The position numbers were made by a program, and so were the translations under genes. DNA of 64,000 bases, taken from the NCBI RefSeq assembly GCF_040712315.1, contig NC_134014.1, positions 9,580,244 to 9,644,243 of the forward strand, in the 5' to 3' direction. The DNA comes from Castanea sativa (lineage: Eukaryota; Streptophyta; Magnoliopsida; Fagales; Fagaceae). Below the pieces are notes generated by a model, which saw nothing but the letters and a program-made list of their open reading frames with translations, made no database searches and had not been told where the DNA came from. This document shows positions 11,820 through 24,860 of the stretch, in pieces (position 1 is the first letter of the stretch; every line of letters begins with the position of its first letter).

Positions 11820-13181
11820 ATGCTGGAACGCTTCTTGGGTCCAAGACGAGTCCGCCAGATCCACCGCGCGGCTCGAAACGGCACCGTCACGTTCCTCTGC
11901 CTCTTCTTGACGGTCGTCGTCCTACGTGGCACTATCGGAGCCGGTAAATTCGGAACCCCGGAGCAAGACTTCAACGAGCTCCGCGACCACCTCTACTCTC
12001 GTGGGCGGCGCGTGGAGCCCCACCGCGTCCTCGAAGAAGCTCAACCCGAGACCGAGTCCGATAACCAGTCCAACAACTACGCCACTTTCGACATCACCAA
12101 GATCCTCCGCGACGATGAACCCGAAGAGAAACCCGACCCGAGCAAGCCCTACTCTCTGGGCCCCAAAATCTCCGATTGGGACGAGCAAAGATCCGAGTGG
12201 CTGAAAAACAACCCGCAATTCCCCAACTTTATCGGGCCGAATAAACCCCGAGTCTTGCTCGTTACCGGTTCGTCTCCGAAACCTTGCGAAAACCCGGTCG
12301 GAGACCACTACCTGTTGAAAGCGATCAAGAACAAGATCGATTACTGTAGGTTGCACGGGATCGAGGTCTTCTACAACATGGCGCTTCTCGACGCTGAGAT
12401 GGCAGGGTTTTGGGCGAAACTTCCATTGATTCGGAAACTCTTGCTTTCTCATCCTGAAATCGAGTTTCTATGGTGGATGGACAGTGATGCGATGTTTACA
12501 GACATGGCTTTTGAGGTTCCATGGGAGAGGTACAAAGATCACAATTTTGTGTTGCACGGCTGGAACGAGATGGTTTACGATCAGAAAAACTGGATCGGGT
12601 TGAATACCGGTTCGTTTTTGTTGAGGAATTCACAATGGGCTTTGGATATTCTTGATGCTTGGGCTCCGATGGGTCCGAAAGGAAAGGTCCGAGACGAAGC
12701 CGGTAAAATCCTGACCCGAGAATTGAAAGATCGGCCGGTTTTCGAAGCTGATGATCAGTCTGCAATGGTGTATTTGTTGGCGAAAGAAAGAGAAAAATGG
12801 GGGAGCAAAGTGTACTTAGAAAGCGCGTATTATCTTCACGGTTATTGGGGGATTTTGGTGGATAGGTATGAGGAGATGATGGAGAATTATCATCCTGGAT
12901 TGGGTGACCATAGGTGGCCTTTGGTCACTCATTTTGTGGGGTGTAAGCCTTGTGGGAAATTTGGGGATTATCCAGTGGAGAGGTGTTTGAGACAAATGGA
13001 TAGAGCTTACAATTTTGGGGACAATCAGATTTTGCAAATGTATGGGTTTGAGCACAAGAATTTGGGTAGTAGGAGAGTGAAGAGAGTGAGGAATGAGACA
13101 AGCAATCCACTTGAAGTGAAAGATGAACTTGGTTTGCTTCACCCTGCATTCAAGGCTGTTAAGGTATCAACATCTTCTTAA
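11820..13181 (+). CDS. XXT1/2: Xyloglucan 6-xylosyltransferase, GT34 family (XXT1/XXT2 type)
   Basis: Intronless gene, 453 residues, close to the roughly 460 of Arabidopsis XXT1 and XXT2. These Golgi type II membrane enzymes transfer xylose from UDP-xylose to the glucan backbone of xyloglucan, a cell-wall hemicellulose. Visible features are a short basic cytosolic tail (residues 1-20), a membrane anchor at about 22-41 (VTFLCLFLTVVVLRGTIGA), a variable acidic stem (about 42-110), then the GT-A catalytic domain starting near YSLGPKISDWDEQ. The metal/UDP-binding DxD motif is D221-S222-D223 in WWMDSDAMF, with EADDQSAMVYLL (D311, D312, Q313) further on. The near-invariant LVTHFVGCKPCGKFGDYP block and the family C-terminus are present. 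ATG 11820 was chosen because the frame upstream has no ATG and family N-termini start here. XXT1 and XXT2 cannot be separated by eye. A decayed paralogue lies at 46004-47308. Nothing in the frame is broken. Confidence 0.95.
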   Translation: MLERFLGPRRVRQIHRAARNGTVTFLCLFLTVVVLRGTIGAGKFGTPEQDFNELRDHLYSRGRRVEPHRVLEEAQPETESDNQSNNYATFDITKILRDDEPEEKPDPSKPYSLGPKISDWDEQRSEWLKNNPQFPNFIGPNKPRVLLVTGSSPKPCENPVGDHYLLKAIKNKIDYCRLHGIEVFYNMALLDAEMAGFWAKLPLIRKLLLSHPEIEFLWWMDSDAMFTDMAFEVPWERYKDHNFVLHGWNEMVYDQKNWIGLNTGSFLLRNSQWALDILDAWAPMGPKGKVRDEAGKILTRELKDRPVFEADDQSAMVYLLAKEREKWGSKVYLESAYYLHGYWGILVDRYEEMMENYHPGLGDHRWPLVTHFVGCKPCGKFGDYPVERCLRQMDRAYNFGDNQILQMYGFEHKNLGSRRVKRVRNETSNPLEVKDELGLLHPAFKAVKVSTSS

Positions 13182-14700
13182 TGATGATGATGATGGATGT
13201 GTTCTAATTAGCTTCAAGTATTTACTACATTGTTGTTGATACGAGTAAGCTAATGTTGTATGTTAATTTCTGGATATTTATTACTTAATTTTTTTTTTTT
13301 TTGAGTAATCTTTTGTGGTTGTAGTGAATTAAAACTCGAAATTGTATTGATTTTTGGAAGATATCACAGTCTTGATTATGTATCTTTGCCTTTGGCTAGT
13401 GTTAGTTACTTTTTGTTATTATTAGCATGTTGCAAATGTCCATGAGGATTTTAGTTTTTCCAAGTGTTACTGACGGAGTATTTTGCATTAAGGTATGGTT
13501 GGAATGTTGGATATACTTGATCTTATATATAAAATTAAATAGACACTTGGTTGATGAATGATGAAAAGTTTGAGCTTAGTAAGTACTTCTTAGGGTGGGA
13601 TTGGGGGTTATCAAGCTTACTGTGTATGTACTTGACACAACATGAGGTTGTTCCATGATAATTGTTCTTTAGGCGAAAACACGAATGAGTTTCAATTTGG
13701 TGTAGGTGGGATTCAATCCCAAGACCCTTATTTGACAACAAGATATCTTACTAATTGAGCTAACTGAAACTTATGACATAAGATAAAGATGAAAATTTTG
13801 TTTTCTAATTTTTGTTTTTCTTTTTGTGGGGGAGAGCTAATTTATTGTGTTTTGGACCTTTGGTATAAAAGGCTTATAATGGAATGAGGGTGCATATATG
13901 TTACAAAGATGAAAAAATAATGATACTGAAGACTTTGACTTTTAGATACACATGATGATGATAAATAATTTTAAGGAGTTAGCATTAGCAAAGAATGATG
14001 GGTAGTGAGATATGACTTGTGAGCTAACATACCTTTTCCCCCTTTCCCTTGCTTCACTTGGTAAATCTTGAATTGATTTACAGATTATAGAAATATTAAT
14101 TGATAGTTTTCTGGGTTTATCTAATTCTAGATATGAATTTGCATATGATTTCTGGGTAATGAAAGGCAATTACCAAATCTTAAGATTTGTTCTTTGGGGA
14201 TTTATCACCTTTCAATTTAATCTAATGGAAGGACAGCCTTCTTGTCATTGTAAGTCATTACACAAAGTTGCAGACAACATTTAAACATCACATTCAAGTT
14301 TGGTTAGGGAAATTGCAACATGAACACATCAATGGGGTTCAGCTGTTTTTGTTGTTGCTTTAGAAATCTCATCAGTGCTACAGGGAGTGAATGTGATTAA
14401 TTATTGAAAGCTCATGGAGCCATATTTTGCCTTATTTTTCTTGTAAAATGTTGATGACTGTCACTGATGGTTAGGTATAGACACAGAAAGTGCAGTCACC
14501 ACTGAAATCATAATCAGCTTTCTGTTTCTATACTTCCATTTGGAGACTGAGGAAACAGAGGAAACCCGAGTTTGTAGCTGCTTATAAGTTTTGACAGATA
14601 TGGAGAGTACTTGCATCTCTCCAATGGCTGTAGATAATCACCAAGATAAGTAATCTTGATTGCTTTTGCCTCTTATTCTTTATCTCTTTCTTCATGTTGT
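13182..14700. other. 3' flank of XXT gene, part of duplicated unit 1
   Basis: No gene. Several blocks recur after the pseudogene in unit 2: 13855-14140 matches about 47780-48160, and 14183-14570 matches 48948-49260 and 49662-49820. Bases 14173-14182 (CCAAATCTTA) are the uninterrupted form of the target site that in unit 2 holds the 753-bp MULE. An ATG-repeat lies just after the stop codon (13181-13195). Confidence 0.7.
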
Positions 14701-15400
14701 TTTTTTTATTTTATCATAACTAGTATGTAACCCACGTAAGCACGGGAATGATGAATTTTAGTTGTGCTGTTGATGCGAGCTTGAGTTATTAAACATATAG
14801 GACATAGTTTGACCGGAACATTTGGAGGCACTAAAATAATTTTTCCTTACAATTTTTATAATATTGGTTACACCAATTTTTTTGTTACATTGCTATTACG
14901 TATATGATTTTAAAAATCATTGTTCGATATTACATATACAATATCAATTCATAATTATTATCTGTGAAATTCTACTAAACAATTTAATTTGTATGGAAAT
15001 CTAACAAAAGCAATATTCAATTTTGATTATAATTGAATTTTTTGTAAACTTTAATATATATATATATATTACATAGTCATGGTATATTATATAAATGACT
15101 TATAAATTTGAATTGTTTTTAATTATATGATTAGGTTTTTTATGGTCTATTTATATTGAACTATTCTTTTTCTACACTAAATTAAATCATTTTGCACAAA
15201 AATTAAAAAAATTAGATTAGATGTGACATGTGGCACAAAATTAAACTCTAATTGAAATTCAATTTTTACATTGAATTAACATACTTAGCACAAAAATTTA
15301 AAATTTAGATCAGATGAGACACGCAGCGTAAAATTATTCTATAATTAAATTCTAATTTAAAACTTAATTGAATTTTCTCTCAGTTTTACCTTTTATTATA

Positions 15401-15457
<57 letters not shown>

Positions 15458-15827
15458 TGCATATAGATAGTTTCTTATAACAATAAAAGTCAATGTCGTA
15501 TAGCTTAAGAGGCCTGAAACAATTGCCATATGGTTAAGAATTATGGTTTCCTCAGGAGTTGTTTTCTTCACGTCCTTTGTTAAGCTTATACAGACTGTCT
15601 ATTGTCAATTTACACGCAAGCAGCCGGCTAAATTAACACGATATTGGGAGCATTTTATAATTTTTATTAAACAATGCCCAAATCATATTTTAAGGTGTAA
15701 ACTAAGGTGGGTCTCTCAAGTAACGAGAATGTGAGAAATGATGTCAAAAGACCCCAAAGGAACCATGAAGTTTGAATTGGCGAAAGGACGGAACAGCAAT
15801 CAAGCTTTAGTCCCAAATTTGACATCA
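14701..15827. other. Unit-1-specific AT-rich segment with a TG/TA microsatellite
   Basis: Between AACTAGTATGTAACCC (about 14719) and about 15570 this sequence has no counterpart in unit 2, where a different segment (about 49878-51165) sits at the same place. It probably contains a decayed insertion, but I could not define ends. A compound (TG)n(TA)n run lies at about 15401-15453. Similarity to unit 2 resumes near CTTATACAGA (about 15584). Confidence 0.5.
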
Positions 15828-16143
15828 CGATAATGATAACAATTTTTTTTTAATAAGTAATAATGGTAAATTATCGTTAAATAAAATTCCGATAATGATA
15901 ACAATTTTTTTTAATAAGTAATAATGGTAACAATATCGTTAAATAAAATTCTTTCATGTGGGATGTCTTTGTTTCGATCATGGTAATGGATCACTGAGAT
16001 CTGGTGTCTGAATACATGTATGTGTTGGCAAAAATGCTGGAACTTGAATTCTTTCATGTGGGATGTCTTTGTTTTGATCATGGCGATGGAACGCTTAGAT
16101 CTGGTGTCTGAATACATGTGTTGGCAAAAATGCTGGAACTTGT
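15828..16143. repeat. Two small adjacent tandem duplications
   Basis: A 62-bp unit starting CGATAATGATAACAA occurs at 15828 and again at 15890. Immediately after, a unit of about 98 bp starting AATTCTTTCATGTGGGATG occurs at 15948 and at 16047. The corresponding part of unit 2 (about 51408-51520) has each only once, so both duplications arose in unit 1 after the large duplication. Confidence 0.8.
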
Positions 16144-17535
16144 AGGCCATAGAAAGAAGCTCACAAGAAATATTGTATGGGATAGGATTTGAAATTTTGA
16201 ATGGCCCTCTCTGCATACAAAGTTGAGGTCAAGATTTTCAACAAATTCCTAATACAAATATGATTCCAGCTATCAATTTCACAGCCAAGATCGCTTCCTT
16301 AGCAAAAAGCATCTCAAAGGGAGAAATGGATTTTAGCCATGAACTGCAACCAGTTAACACTTTATTATTATTATTATTATTTTTTTTTTTGCTGAATAAA
16401 AAGGGGGTCTTCAGTGTGGGCTCATTATCCCACGTCACGTGATGACAATGAGTAACACCACATGTACCACACGAGTCTTGTTGGGCTATCGCTTGAACTG
16501 CGCCTCTCTGAATGCAAAACGAAGACTCCTATCATCAAGTCACACCCATATGGATAGTTTACACTTTATTTTAGGAAATGGTTCAGACCATCATGGAATA
16601 GCAATCAAATACGAGGTTTTATGCGGAAAGCTAACGCAATTCACTATTCTTGTCCTTTTTGTTTAATTACAATCGTAGTGACAGAGGCAATAGTATTGCC
16701 AATTTATGAATTTATCAACAGCTCCATTCGCACAGCAGTTGAACAGTCCAAAACCACAAATGGAGCACGAAAGAAATTTGATATACTGAGATTCTGAACT
16801 AAAATAATTTCTGAAGATAATTTTTCACATTTTTTTGTGTTTTGTAGTATTAGGAAAAAGTTGATCAGACAAAAACTATTTCTTAATTTCCTTTATTTAG
16901 TTTGACATGAAATAAAATTATTTTCTGCTAAAATATTTTAGAAAAGAATTCTAACTCACATCACGTCAAGTTAAATAAATAAAATTAAAATATAGTTTTC
17001 CAACTCATTTTAAAATTACTACTAAATATAAGAAAATTAGCTAATTTTATTAAAAATACCTTATAGAAAATGATTTCCAAAAATTATTAATGTCAAAACA
17101 AATATATCTTTTTAGTATATTTGATGACAATCAATTTAATAATTAGTTAAGTAGAATTCAGTGGCGACCACATTATTAACTGTGGAATATTTATAATGAA
17201 AAAATGTCAATTATACATTTAAGCCATCAGTCACACATGATCTCTATAGGAGATGATGATGAGCGTAAAAAATGAAGTGATTGGCAAAGTAGATATGCTA
17301 GATTAAGAGCATGTCGGCAGTAGCTTCGTGAGATTAGAAGGGTGTGATTTGACAATGTTTTTGTTTTTTTAAATATTTTTTTTTGTTTTTTTGTTTTTGT
17401 TTGAGAAGGAATGATTTGACAAAGTTGATGGCATGAAACTGTGACAATGGAAATGAACGTGCAGGTGAGTGGAAGGTTAGTGTGGTACGAGTGAAGGCTA
17501 GTGATTTAGTCAAATGCCAATAGATTAAAACTGAA
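16144..17535. repeat. Segmental duplication, right part, copy 1
   Basis: No gene. It matches about 51560-52330 in blocks, such as AAATTCCTAATACAAATATGA against its copy near 51595 and GTGAGTGGAAGGTTAGTG against the same string near 52230. The (TTA)n stretch near 16362-16385 and long T runs are simple sequence. Confidence 0.7.
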
Positions 17536-18712
17536 CGGCAAAATTGAGAGCATTTCTATCAAAAATTTTAAAAAATTTAGTTTTTAATATCTCAAAAACT
17601 TACTTTATTTGTTTTAATATCTCATTTTATAATACACTCAACATTAAAGGTTTTATATTTTTTACCACTTCATTAAATTTTTATTTTTATTTTTATTTTT
17701 TTATTCTCAATCTCATCTATCTCTCTGTCTCTCAAGCCGTTTATCTTTCTCTGCAAAACAAAACTCTCTGTTTTTTACTCTGTCGGCTCTGTTCCAACGC
17801 AAATCCACAGTCACCATCAGCCAACCCAACCCACAACAAATCCAACCCAGCAAACCCATAGTCACCACCAACCACCATCACCCACCCACCTGCCACCACC
17901 GTACACCCCAACCCAAATCAACCCACCACTAGCCACTACCAATACAAAACAACCACCAAATCACAAAAACTAGCCATCAAATAACCAATCACAAAGCAAT
18001 TACCAAAACCTAGCCATCACAAATCACCAATTACAAAAAAACCATCAAAACCCATCCATTACAAATCACCAAATCACCAATCACAAAACAAAAACCCAGC
18101 CACCAAATCACAAAAACAACCACCATCTCAAACACAAAATCAAGGCATCACAAAATTTCACCCACCACCAAACTGTGAGTGTGACCACCGTGACTAGGTG
18201 ACCCACAGTGACCACCGAAGCACTGTAACTCACACCCATGGGAAACCAGTGGGAGAGTGAGGTTGGAGAGATTAAGAAATAGAAAGAACCAATGAGAAAG
18301 AAAGAAAAAAGATAGAGAAGAGAGAAACCGGTGAAAGAGTGAAGAAAATGAGAAAGAAGAGAGAGAAAAGAAAGTCTGGAGAAAGATGACAAATAGAGAA
18401 TATATATATAAATTTTTTTATTTACAATCTTGCTAAAGTGGGCTACTAGAGATAGTAGTCCACTATAGCTGGATTGCAAAATTAATAGGATTTAAGAGCA
18501 TTGATGGAGTATGCTTTTTAGCATGCTAAAATTTAGCATTTATACCATTTTGCATTCTTAATGAGAATGCTCTTAGGTAGCTTCAGAGTATTGCTATGAG
18601 ATCTCGCAAAGTGTGTAGGCTCCATTGTGGGATCCACGCATGGGGTTTACTCATTTTGTGATAGCTCGGAGCAGTGTTCCGAAACTACCTAAGTTTTTCT
18701 CATAATTAAATT
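17536..18712. mobile_element. Insertion in unit 1 absent from unit 2; probable nested MITE-type DNA
   Basis: In unit 2 the flanks are continuous near 52300-52330, so about 1.2 kb was added here or lost there. It starts GAGAGCATTTCTATCA and near the right contains an 82-bp inverted-repeat piece (about 18493-18574) bounded by TAAGAGCATT and AATGCTCTTA. The GAGCATT ends resemble those of plant MITEs. The interior has an AC-rich strand (17800-18170) and a GA-rich one (18240-18390). The frames in it are low-complexity and not believed. Element class and exact borders are uncertain. Confidence 0.4.
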
Positions 18713-19010
18713 AGAGAATAGGTTAGTGAAGGTTAAAATGATTGGTTACTTTATTTGGTGAGAAAAATATAAGTACACACAACATTTGATTACTAATTTC
18801 ACACATGTTGTTAAGGTGGTTGTTTTGTAATTAGTGTGCTATAAAATGATGATAGTGATGGACCTAGATAAAAATGATGTAGTCACCAATTATATTATGT
18901 CAACTTAAGAAGTTGTTAAAATTGTTCTCTCAATATAATTACTCATTTGTTGGAAGTAGTTACGCTAGTGATCAGAGTTAAGATAGCCAAATAAATAAAT
19001 AAAATCCCAT
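18713..19010. repeat. End of duplicated unit 1
   Basis: The blocks GTGAAGGTTAAAATGA (about 18727) and GCTAGTGATCAGAGTTAAGAT (about 18964) correspond to 52326 and 52350-52375. They are the last recognisable match, so unit 1 ends near 19.0 kb and unit 2 near 52.4 kb. About 210 bp between the two blocks is specific to unit 1. No gene. Confidence 0.6.
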
Positions 19011-20636
<1,626 letters not shown>

Positions 20637-21532
20637 ACTATCTTTGGTTAATGTATTTATTTCAAGGGGGTGTATAAAGCTATATTTTATCTCTAAGTTA
20701 TGTTTTGATTTTTTTTTTTTTTTTTGAGAAGCATATTGTAGATTCTGTTAAAGAGAAGCCAAATCGGCTAGGATTACAACATTGAAGCGTGGAGGAACAT
20801 CCTTCATCCACAAAAAAAAAAAAACATGTGATATATTTAACATGTTTTGCAAGATTATGAGTTATAAAATTGCCTTTATAACGAATGTGAAAAACGAATC
20901 TTACCAAAGGATTCTACAATCAACTTTGTTTCAAAAATCAAAATTTCTTTAGGAAAGCTAGAGAGTCTTCTTCATCTTTCAACGAGTTGATGATAATCTC
21001 CGAGTCACTCTCAAAAACCTCTAATGAAACTCCAATTTCTAAATGAATGGTTTAATTATATTAATTAGAACTGGTCATAGAAAATGCTCATGCTTCCATA
21101 GAAAAACAAAACTTGATAATCTTCATCGGTTAAAGAGTTGGTGTTTTTTATTTTTTATTTTGGGATAGGGTAAGACTAAAGAGTTAGTGTTGATTTGACT
21201 AATAAAGAAGATTTTATTTCTCGACCCTTTTGAAGGCCAGTTTGGAAAATTTATCTAAGAAGTTTCGATTAGAATTTACAATTTAATTAGGTAAGGTCTT
21301 AGAAATGGACTCGTAGCTGGAATAGCAATGTAAAACATGCAATCGTTCCTTCAAAAGAAAAAGAAAAAGAAAAAGAAAAATATATGCAGTCAAAAACAAA
21401 TTTTGTCTTTATAGTAAACGTAATGTTAGACACCCTTCATCACGGGGAAGAGATATTAGTTGTTAACACTTAACATCACAAATTCACACAAGACAACTAG
21501 CAAGCCATGTGATTTGAATAAATGCAGTCTCG
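20637..21532. repeat. Segmental duplication, left marker, copy 2
   Basis: Counterpart of 5605-6062, with about 400 bp of extra sequence near 20700-21130. Matching landmarks include AGTTTCGATTAGAATTTAC (about 21263) and GATTTGAATAAATGCAGT (about 21511). Together with the XXT pseudogene at 46 kb it shows that everything from here to about 52.4 kb is the second unit, interrupted by retrotransposons. No gene. Confidence 0.75.
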
Positions 21533-21690
21533 GTGCAACACATTATGTTTTCATTTATAATCTCCCAAACCAGGAAGAGAATATATATGAAATTCTTTAA
21601 AAAAAAATAAAAAACTGGATTTCAATTATATTTTGATATATCGAACTCATTTTTTTATATATATATTTTCAAATTATTTGTCAAAAATAT
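21533..21690. other. Host sequence next to element 1; left TSD AATAT
   Basis: Short AT-rich host stretch of unit 2. Its last five bases, AATAT (21686-21690), are the left copy of the target duplication of element 1. The right copy is at 31910-31914. Confidence 0.8.
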
Positions 21691-22276
21691 TGATGATGCA
21701 AGGAAAATCAATAGACTGGATGCTTCGGATTTGAAAGGACCACTCGCTCTCTAATGGCCTGAAAAACAAAGGAAAACGATCAAAGGTGACCGGGATCGCC
21801 GGCCAAGAACCCTCCGATGGTAAAGTCAGTTTTCTCTCTATATCTTTGGAGTTCCAATTTCTTGGGAAAATGTTCAACGTACCTTCCATTGGTCTGAATG
21901 GCTATTTATATAGTGTCCTGGGGGCAGTTATTGAAATTGTAACCTCCCCTGAATTTCTGGAGGTCCGGGGTTCTTGGATAACTCCCATAACCACCTGACA
22001 GTTGCATTTTCTCACACAACGGTCATTGGAAATTATGCGTGTATTATGGAATGGTAAAATGTGCTTAATAATTCTAAGTGTAAAAGCCTCGTCCATGAGT
22101 CTTTACGTGGACGAGTCCTCTTGGGATGGGCTGTGCGCATCCTTTGGACGAGGGATGTAGCTTCGCTATCACCCAAGGACGGCCTTGTGCGTTACCCTCG
22201 TCTTGATGATAACTCCTGGACGGCTGCCGAGGCGATGACCGTCCAGGGACGGTCTGAGCGTCTTTATCCCTCATCA
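21691..22276 (-). repeat. 3' LTR of element 1
   Basis: 586 bp, TG...CA ends, same length as its partner at 31324-31909. It contains the element's minus-strand TATA-like stretch (plus-strand TTTATATAG near 21905). The motif GACGAG or its inverse occurs repeatedly in the right half. Confidence 0.95.
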
Positions 22277-22327
22277 GTTGCCCCCTCGTCCAGGGGTTAT
22301 GCAGCGTATTGACAGACTTTAGGACGA

Positions 22328-22370
22328 GTCTCTTCTTTTCTTTTTTCTCTCTCTTTTTTTTTTTTTTTTT
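22328..22370 (-). other. Purine-rich tract near the 3' LTR (candidate polypurine tract)
   Basis: On the element's sense strand this is an almost pure A/G run about 50 bases from the 3' LTR. A second, shorter candidate abuts the LTR directly (plus-strand GCCCCCTCGTCC at 22280-22291). Either could prime plus-strand synthesis; the adjacent one has the usual position. Confidence 0.35.
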
Positions 22371-22494
22371 TAGAAACGTTCCACGTGTCACACATCCATA
22401 GGGGGTTGGTCATGTAGGTTTACTTCTTCGAGGCATGTGCCACGCGTTCCCTTCTGATCAGTTCCGTCACTGCGATTACCGAGACTCTTTTACC

Positions 22495-22502
22495 TATAAA
22501 TA
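22495..22502 (+). promoter_or_regulatory. TATA box of the antisense accessory gene of element 1
   Basis: TATAAATA in the context ACCTATAAATAGTGG, about 170 bp before the accessory gene's ATG at 22672. It is followed by a CT-rich stretch as in plant leaders (TTTCCCTCTCATGCTCTTTTC). This would drive transcription opposite to gag-pol. A possible leader intron begins at CCAG/GTAATCTC (about 22617). Prediction from sequence only. Confidence 0.45.
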
Positions 22503-22671
22503 GTGGTTTCCCTCTCATGCTCTTTTCACTTTTTCAAATTTTCTGCTTTGACACTCTCGTCCGTTGCTTCGCCTAAGAGTATCCTCAGCGTCCTTAGTGT
22601 CCCTCGTCTAGAGCCAGGTAATCTCTCTACCCTTACTCCAGCTTTCCTTTTTAAGTGTTAGGACGTTTTCA

Positions 22672-24860
22672 ATGGCCTCATGTTCGTCTAGCGACAGTGT
22701 GGTCAAGGCCATAGACGAGTATCATGACTCCTCTAGTTATAGCACCTCCAGTGATGGCAGTAGTAATAGTGGCCACACAACCGAGGAATACACATCCGGT
22801 GTTCTTGGAGTTCCTGTAGAAACCTTCCAAGAGAGTATTAGGACAAGGATAGCCTCGGGGGCTGATACCTCGACAAGCGTCCCATCGTCCTCTCCTTTAG
22901 ACGAAGAAGAAACAGTATATAGTTGTGCCATAGAAATTCCTTCAAAGACGGACGAGAAGAGGTTAGACGCTCTTAGGAGTTGGTTCCAGATTCCAGATGA
23001 TCTGAACCTTAGGTTAGCCGTCAGAGGGGAGTGGTGTTGTCAACCCCGTTTTGGGATAGGTGTGTACGAAGCCTACCTGTTAGGGGGACTTAGATTTCCT
23101 TTAAATGCCTTTACGAGGGAGTTGCTTACCAGACTGGGCTTGGGGGTTTGTTAGTTTAACCCCAATGCGTGGAGACTTATTGTCTCTATGCAAGTCTTGT
23201 GGAGGGAGGTGTTTGATGGGAACCGTCCTATCACCGTGGACGAGTTCTTGTATTGTTATAAACCCTCAGAGATAAGCCAATCTCAAGGCTTTTATCAGTT
23301 TACAGCTAGGGGCAATGACTGTAGGCTGATTAAGTCCTTACCTTCGTCTGACAGAAACTGGAAGACAGAATTTTTCTTTGTCTCTGGTTTCTGGGCGGGG
23401 TCTCCTATCGAGGTTGGTAGAGATACATTCCCTCCTTATACCGGAGAATTAGGGAACCTTCATCAAGAAGGTATGTTGTGTTTTTCCTTCACTCCTTTTT
23501 TTTTTTATTGATTTTGTTGTGTTTTATTTTTAAACAGTGGTCTAACCTTAATTTTCCTCTTCTTTTTGCAGCTGTGAGGCGTCCTCCTCTGAGTAAATTC
23601 CACCGTGATCGCGTCCACAGGGCTTGTCTATACCCCGAGAGAGATTTTCACTCGTTGGTGACCCTTCAACGTCTACATAGGTGGGGACTTGGTCCTGACC
23701 CGTCCGTCGAAGCCCTCGCGCACGAACTAACCGTCCGTAGACGTGAATGTTTTTATTCTTTAAAACGTGTGTATTATATATATTTTTTATTTTGTTACTA
23801 TAATTCATTTATTTGTTTTTATTTTTAGGAATGGCAACTATGAAGGAAAACAAGGGGAAAGAGGTGGTCGAGGAAGTGGCTAGACCTGAAGCTCGTCCTG
23901 CTGCTGGGGATAAGAGAAAAAGCTTGTCCAAGCATGTGGACTTGGCTAGCTTGCCCAGTCGTCGGGGGAAGAAGGCCAAGTTTGGGTCGTCCAGGCCCGA
24001 GACTGCTAGGCCTGATCCTCCTTCCCAGCCGCCCATCCCGGTCGTTGATATAGACTCGTCCACGCCTGTCAGCGTCACTCTGTCCAAGTCCCCAGCTCCT
24101 GATTCGTCCCAGCCTCCTCGAAGGATTTCTACTAATTTGTTGGAGAATGAGGATCTGGCTTGGGAACGATTCCAAGAGGTTGTGAAAGGCGAAGACATGG
24201 CTGCGTGCTATGACATGTCTTTGAAGGAGTTCGAGCACTCTGGCGTCCACGATCTCTTTAAGGTGACCATCTTGGCCTCGTCTTGGTTTAACCATGTTAC
24301 CCAATGTTATTTCTATCTTTTGAACTTTCTGTTCTTCCATGTAGGCAATGTCGAAGTTCATAGCTGCGTCCAGGTAGGCCATAGAGATGGACAGGACGAG
24401 GATCCTTCTAGAGAAAAGAATAGAAGAGATCAAGAACGACTGTAGGACGTGGGCCGAGGTGGCGAACAAGGCCAAGGACGAGGCTAAGGAGTTGAAGGCT
24501 TTGGTGGGGGAACTGAAATCCGACGCTGCCAGGAAGGACGACCGTCTCGACCTTCTCCAAAAGAAGAATGACGAGCTGAGTCTTCTTCTTAAGAAAGCTA
24601 AGGACGAGGCAGTGGAGGAATTTAAAGCGTCCAAAGAGTTCATTGACTTGCTGGACATGAACTACGCAACAGGGTTTGAGGATTTTAGGATGGACGCTAT
24701 AAACAACTTTCCCGGAGTTGACTTTAGTGCCATTAAACTCAACCTTGGAGCTGCTATAAGTTCTCTCATTCACACAGGCTCAAACGATGTCAACATCGAG
24801 GACGACGCTTCCACCAAACCAGCTCAGGACGACCCCAACATTGATGCCCCCCTTTCTTGA
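22672..24860 (+). pseudogene. Antisense accessory gene (Transposase_28-like) of element 1, intron-containing, two stops
   Basis: Plus-strand gene between pol and the 3' LTR, opposite in orientation to gag-pol. Exons by splice signals: 22672-23470, 23572-23742, 23829-24262, 24345-24860, with GT/AG introns of 101, 86 and 82 bp that keep the frame. Order of parts: a Ser-rich acidic N-terminus; a domain containing YEAYLLGGLRFPLNAF and VDEFLYCYKPSEIS that fits Pfam Transposase_28 ('putative gypsy type transposon'); a basic possible nuclear signal (SRRGKKAKF); and a long C-terminal coiled coil (about 24420-24650) with the ending DFSAIKLNL. Function is unknown; DNA or chromatin interaction would be a guess. 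Two in-frame TAG codons (23152-23154, 24374-24376) break it. At the first, element 2 has Gln. A 277-codon frame on the opposite strand (23825-24658) is only its shadow. Confidence 0.7.

Noticed and set aside
11922..12452. 176-codon open frame opposite the XXT gene
   Set aside because: Shadow of the GC-rich coding strand; no homologue recognised, and the real gene covers it entirely.
17544..18479. Open frames of about 105 and 123 codons in the 17.5-18.5 kb insertion
   Set aside because: Low-complexity (Phe/Leu/Ser-rich) products of CT- and GA-rich tracts; no domain, no splice support.
23825..24658. 277-codon minus-strand frame within element 1
   Set aside because: It lies opposite exons 3 and 4 of the accessory gene, crosses its intron, and has the Ser/Leu/Arg-rich look of an antisense shadow. 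The plus strand has splice signals and domain similarity.
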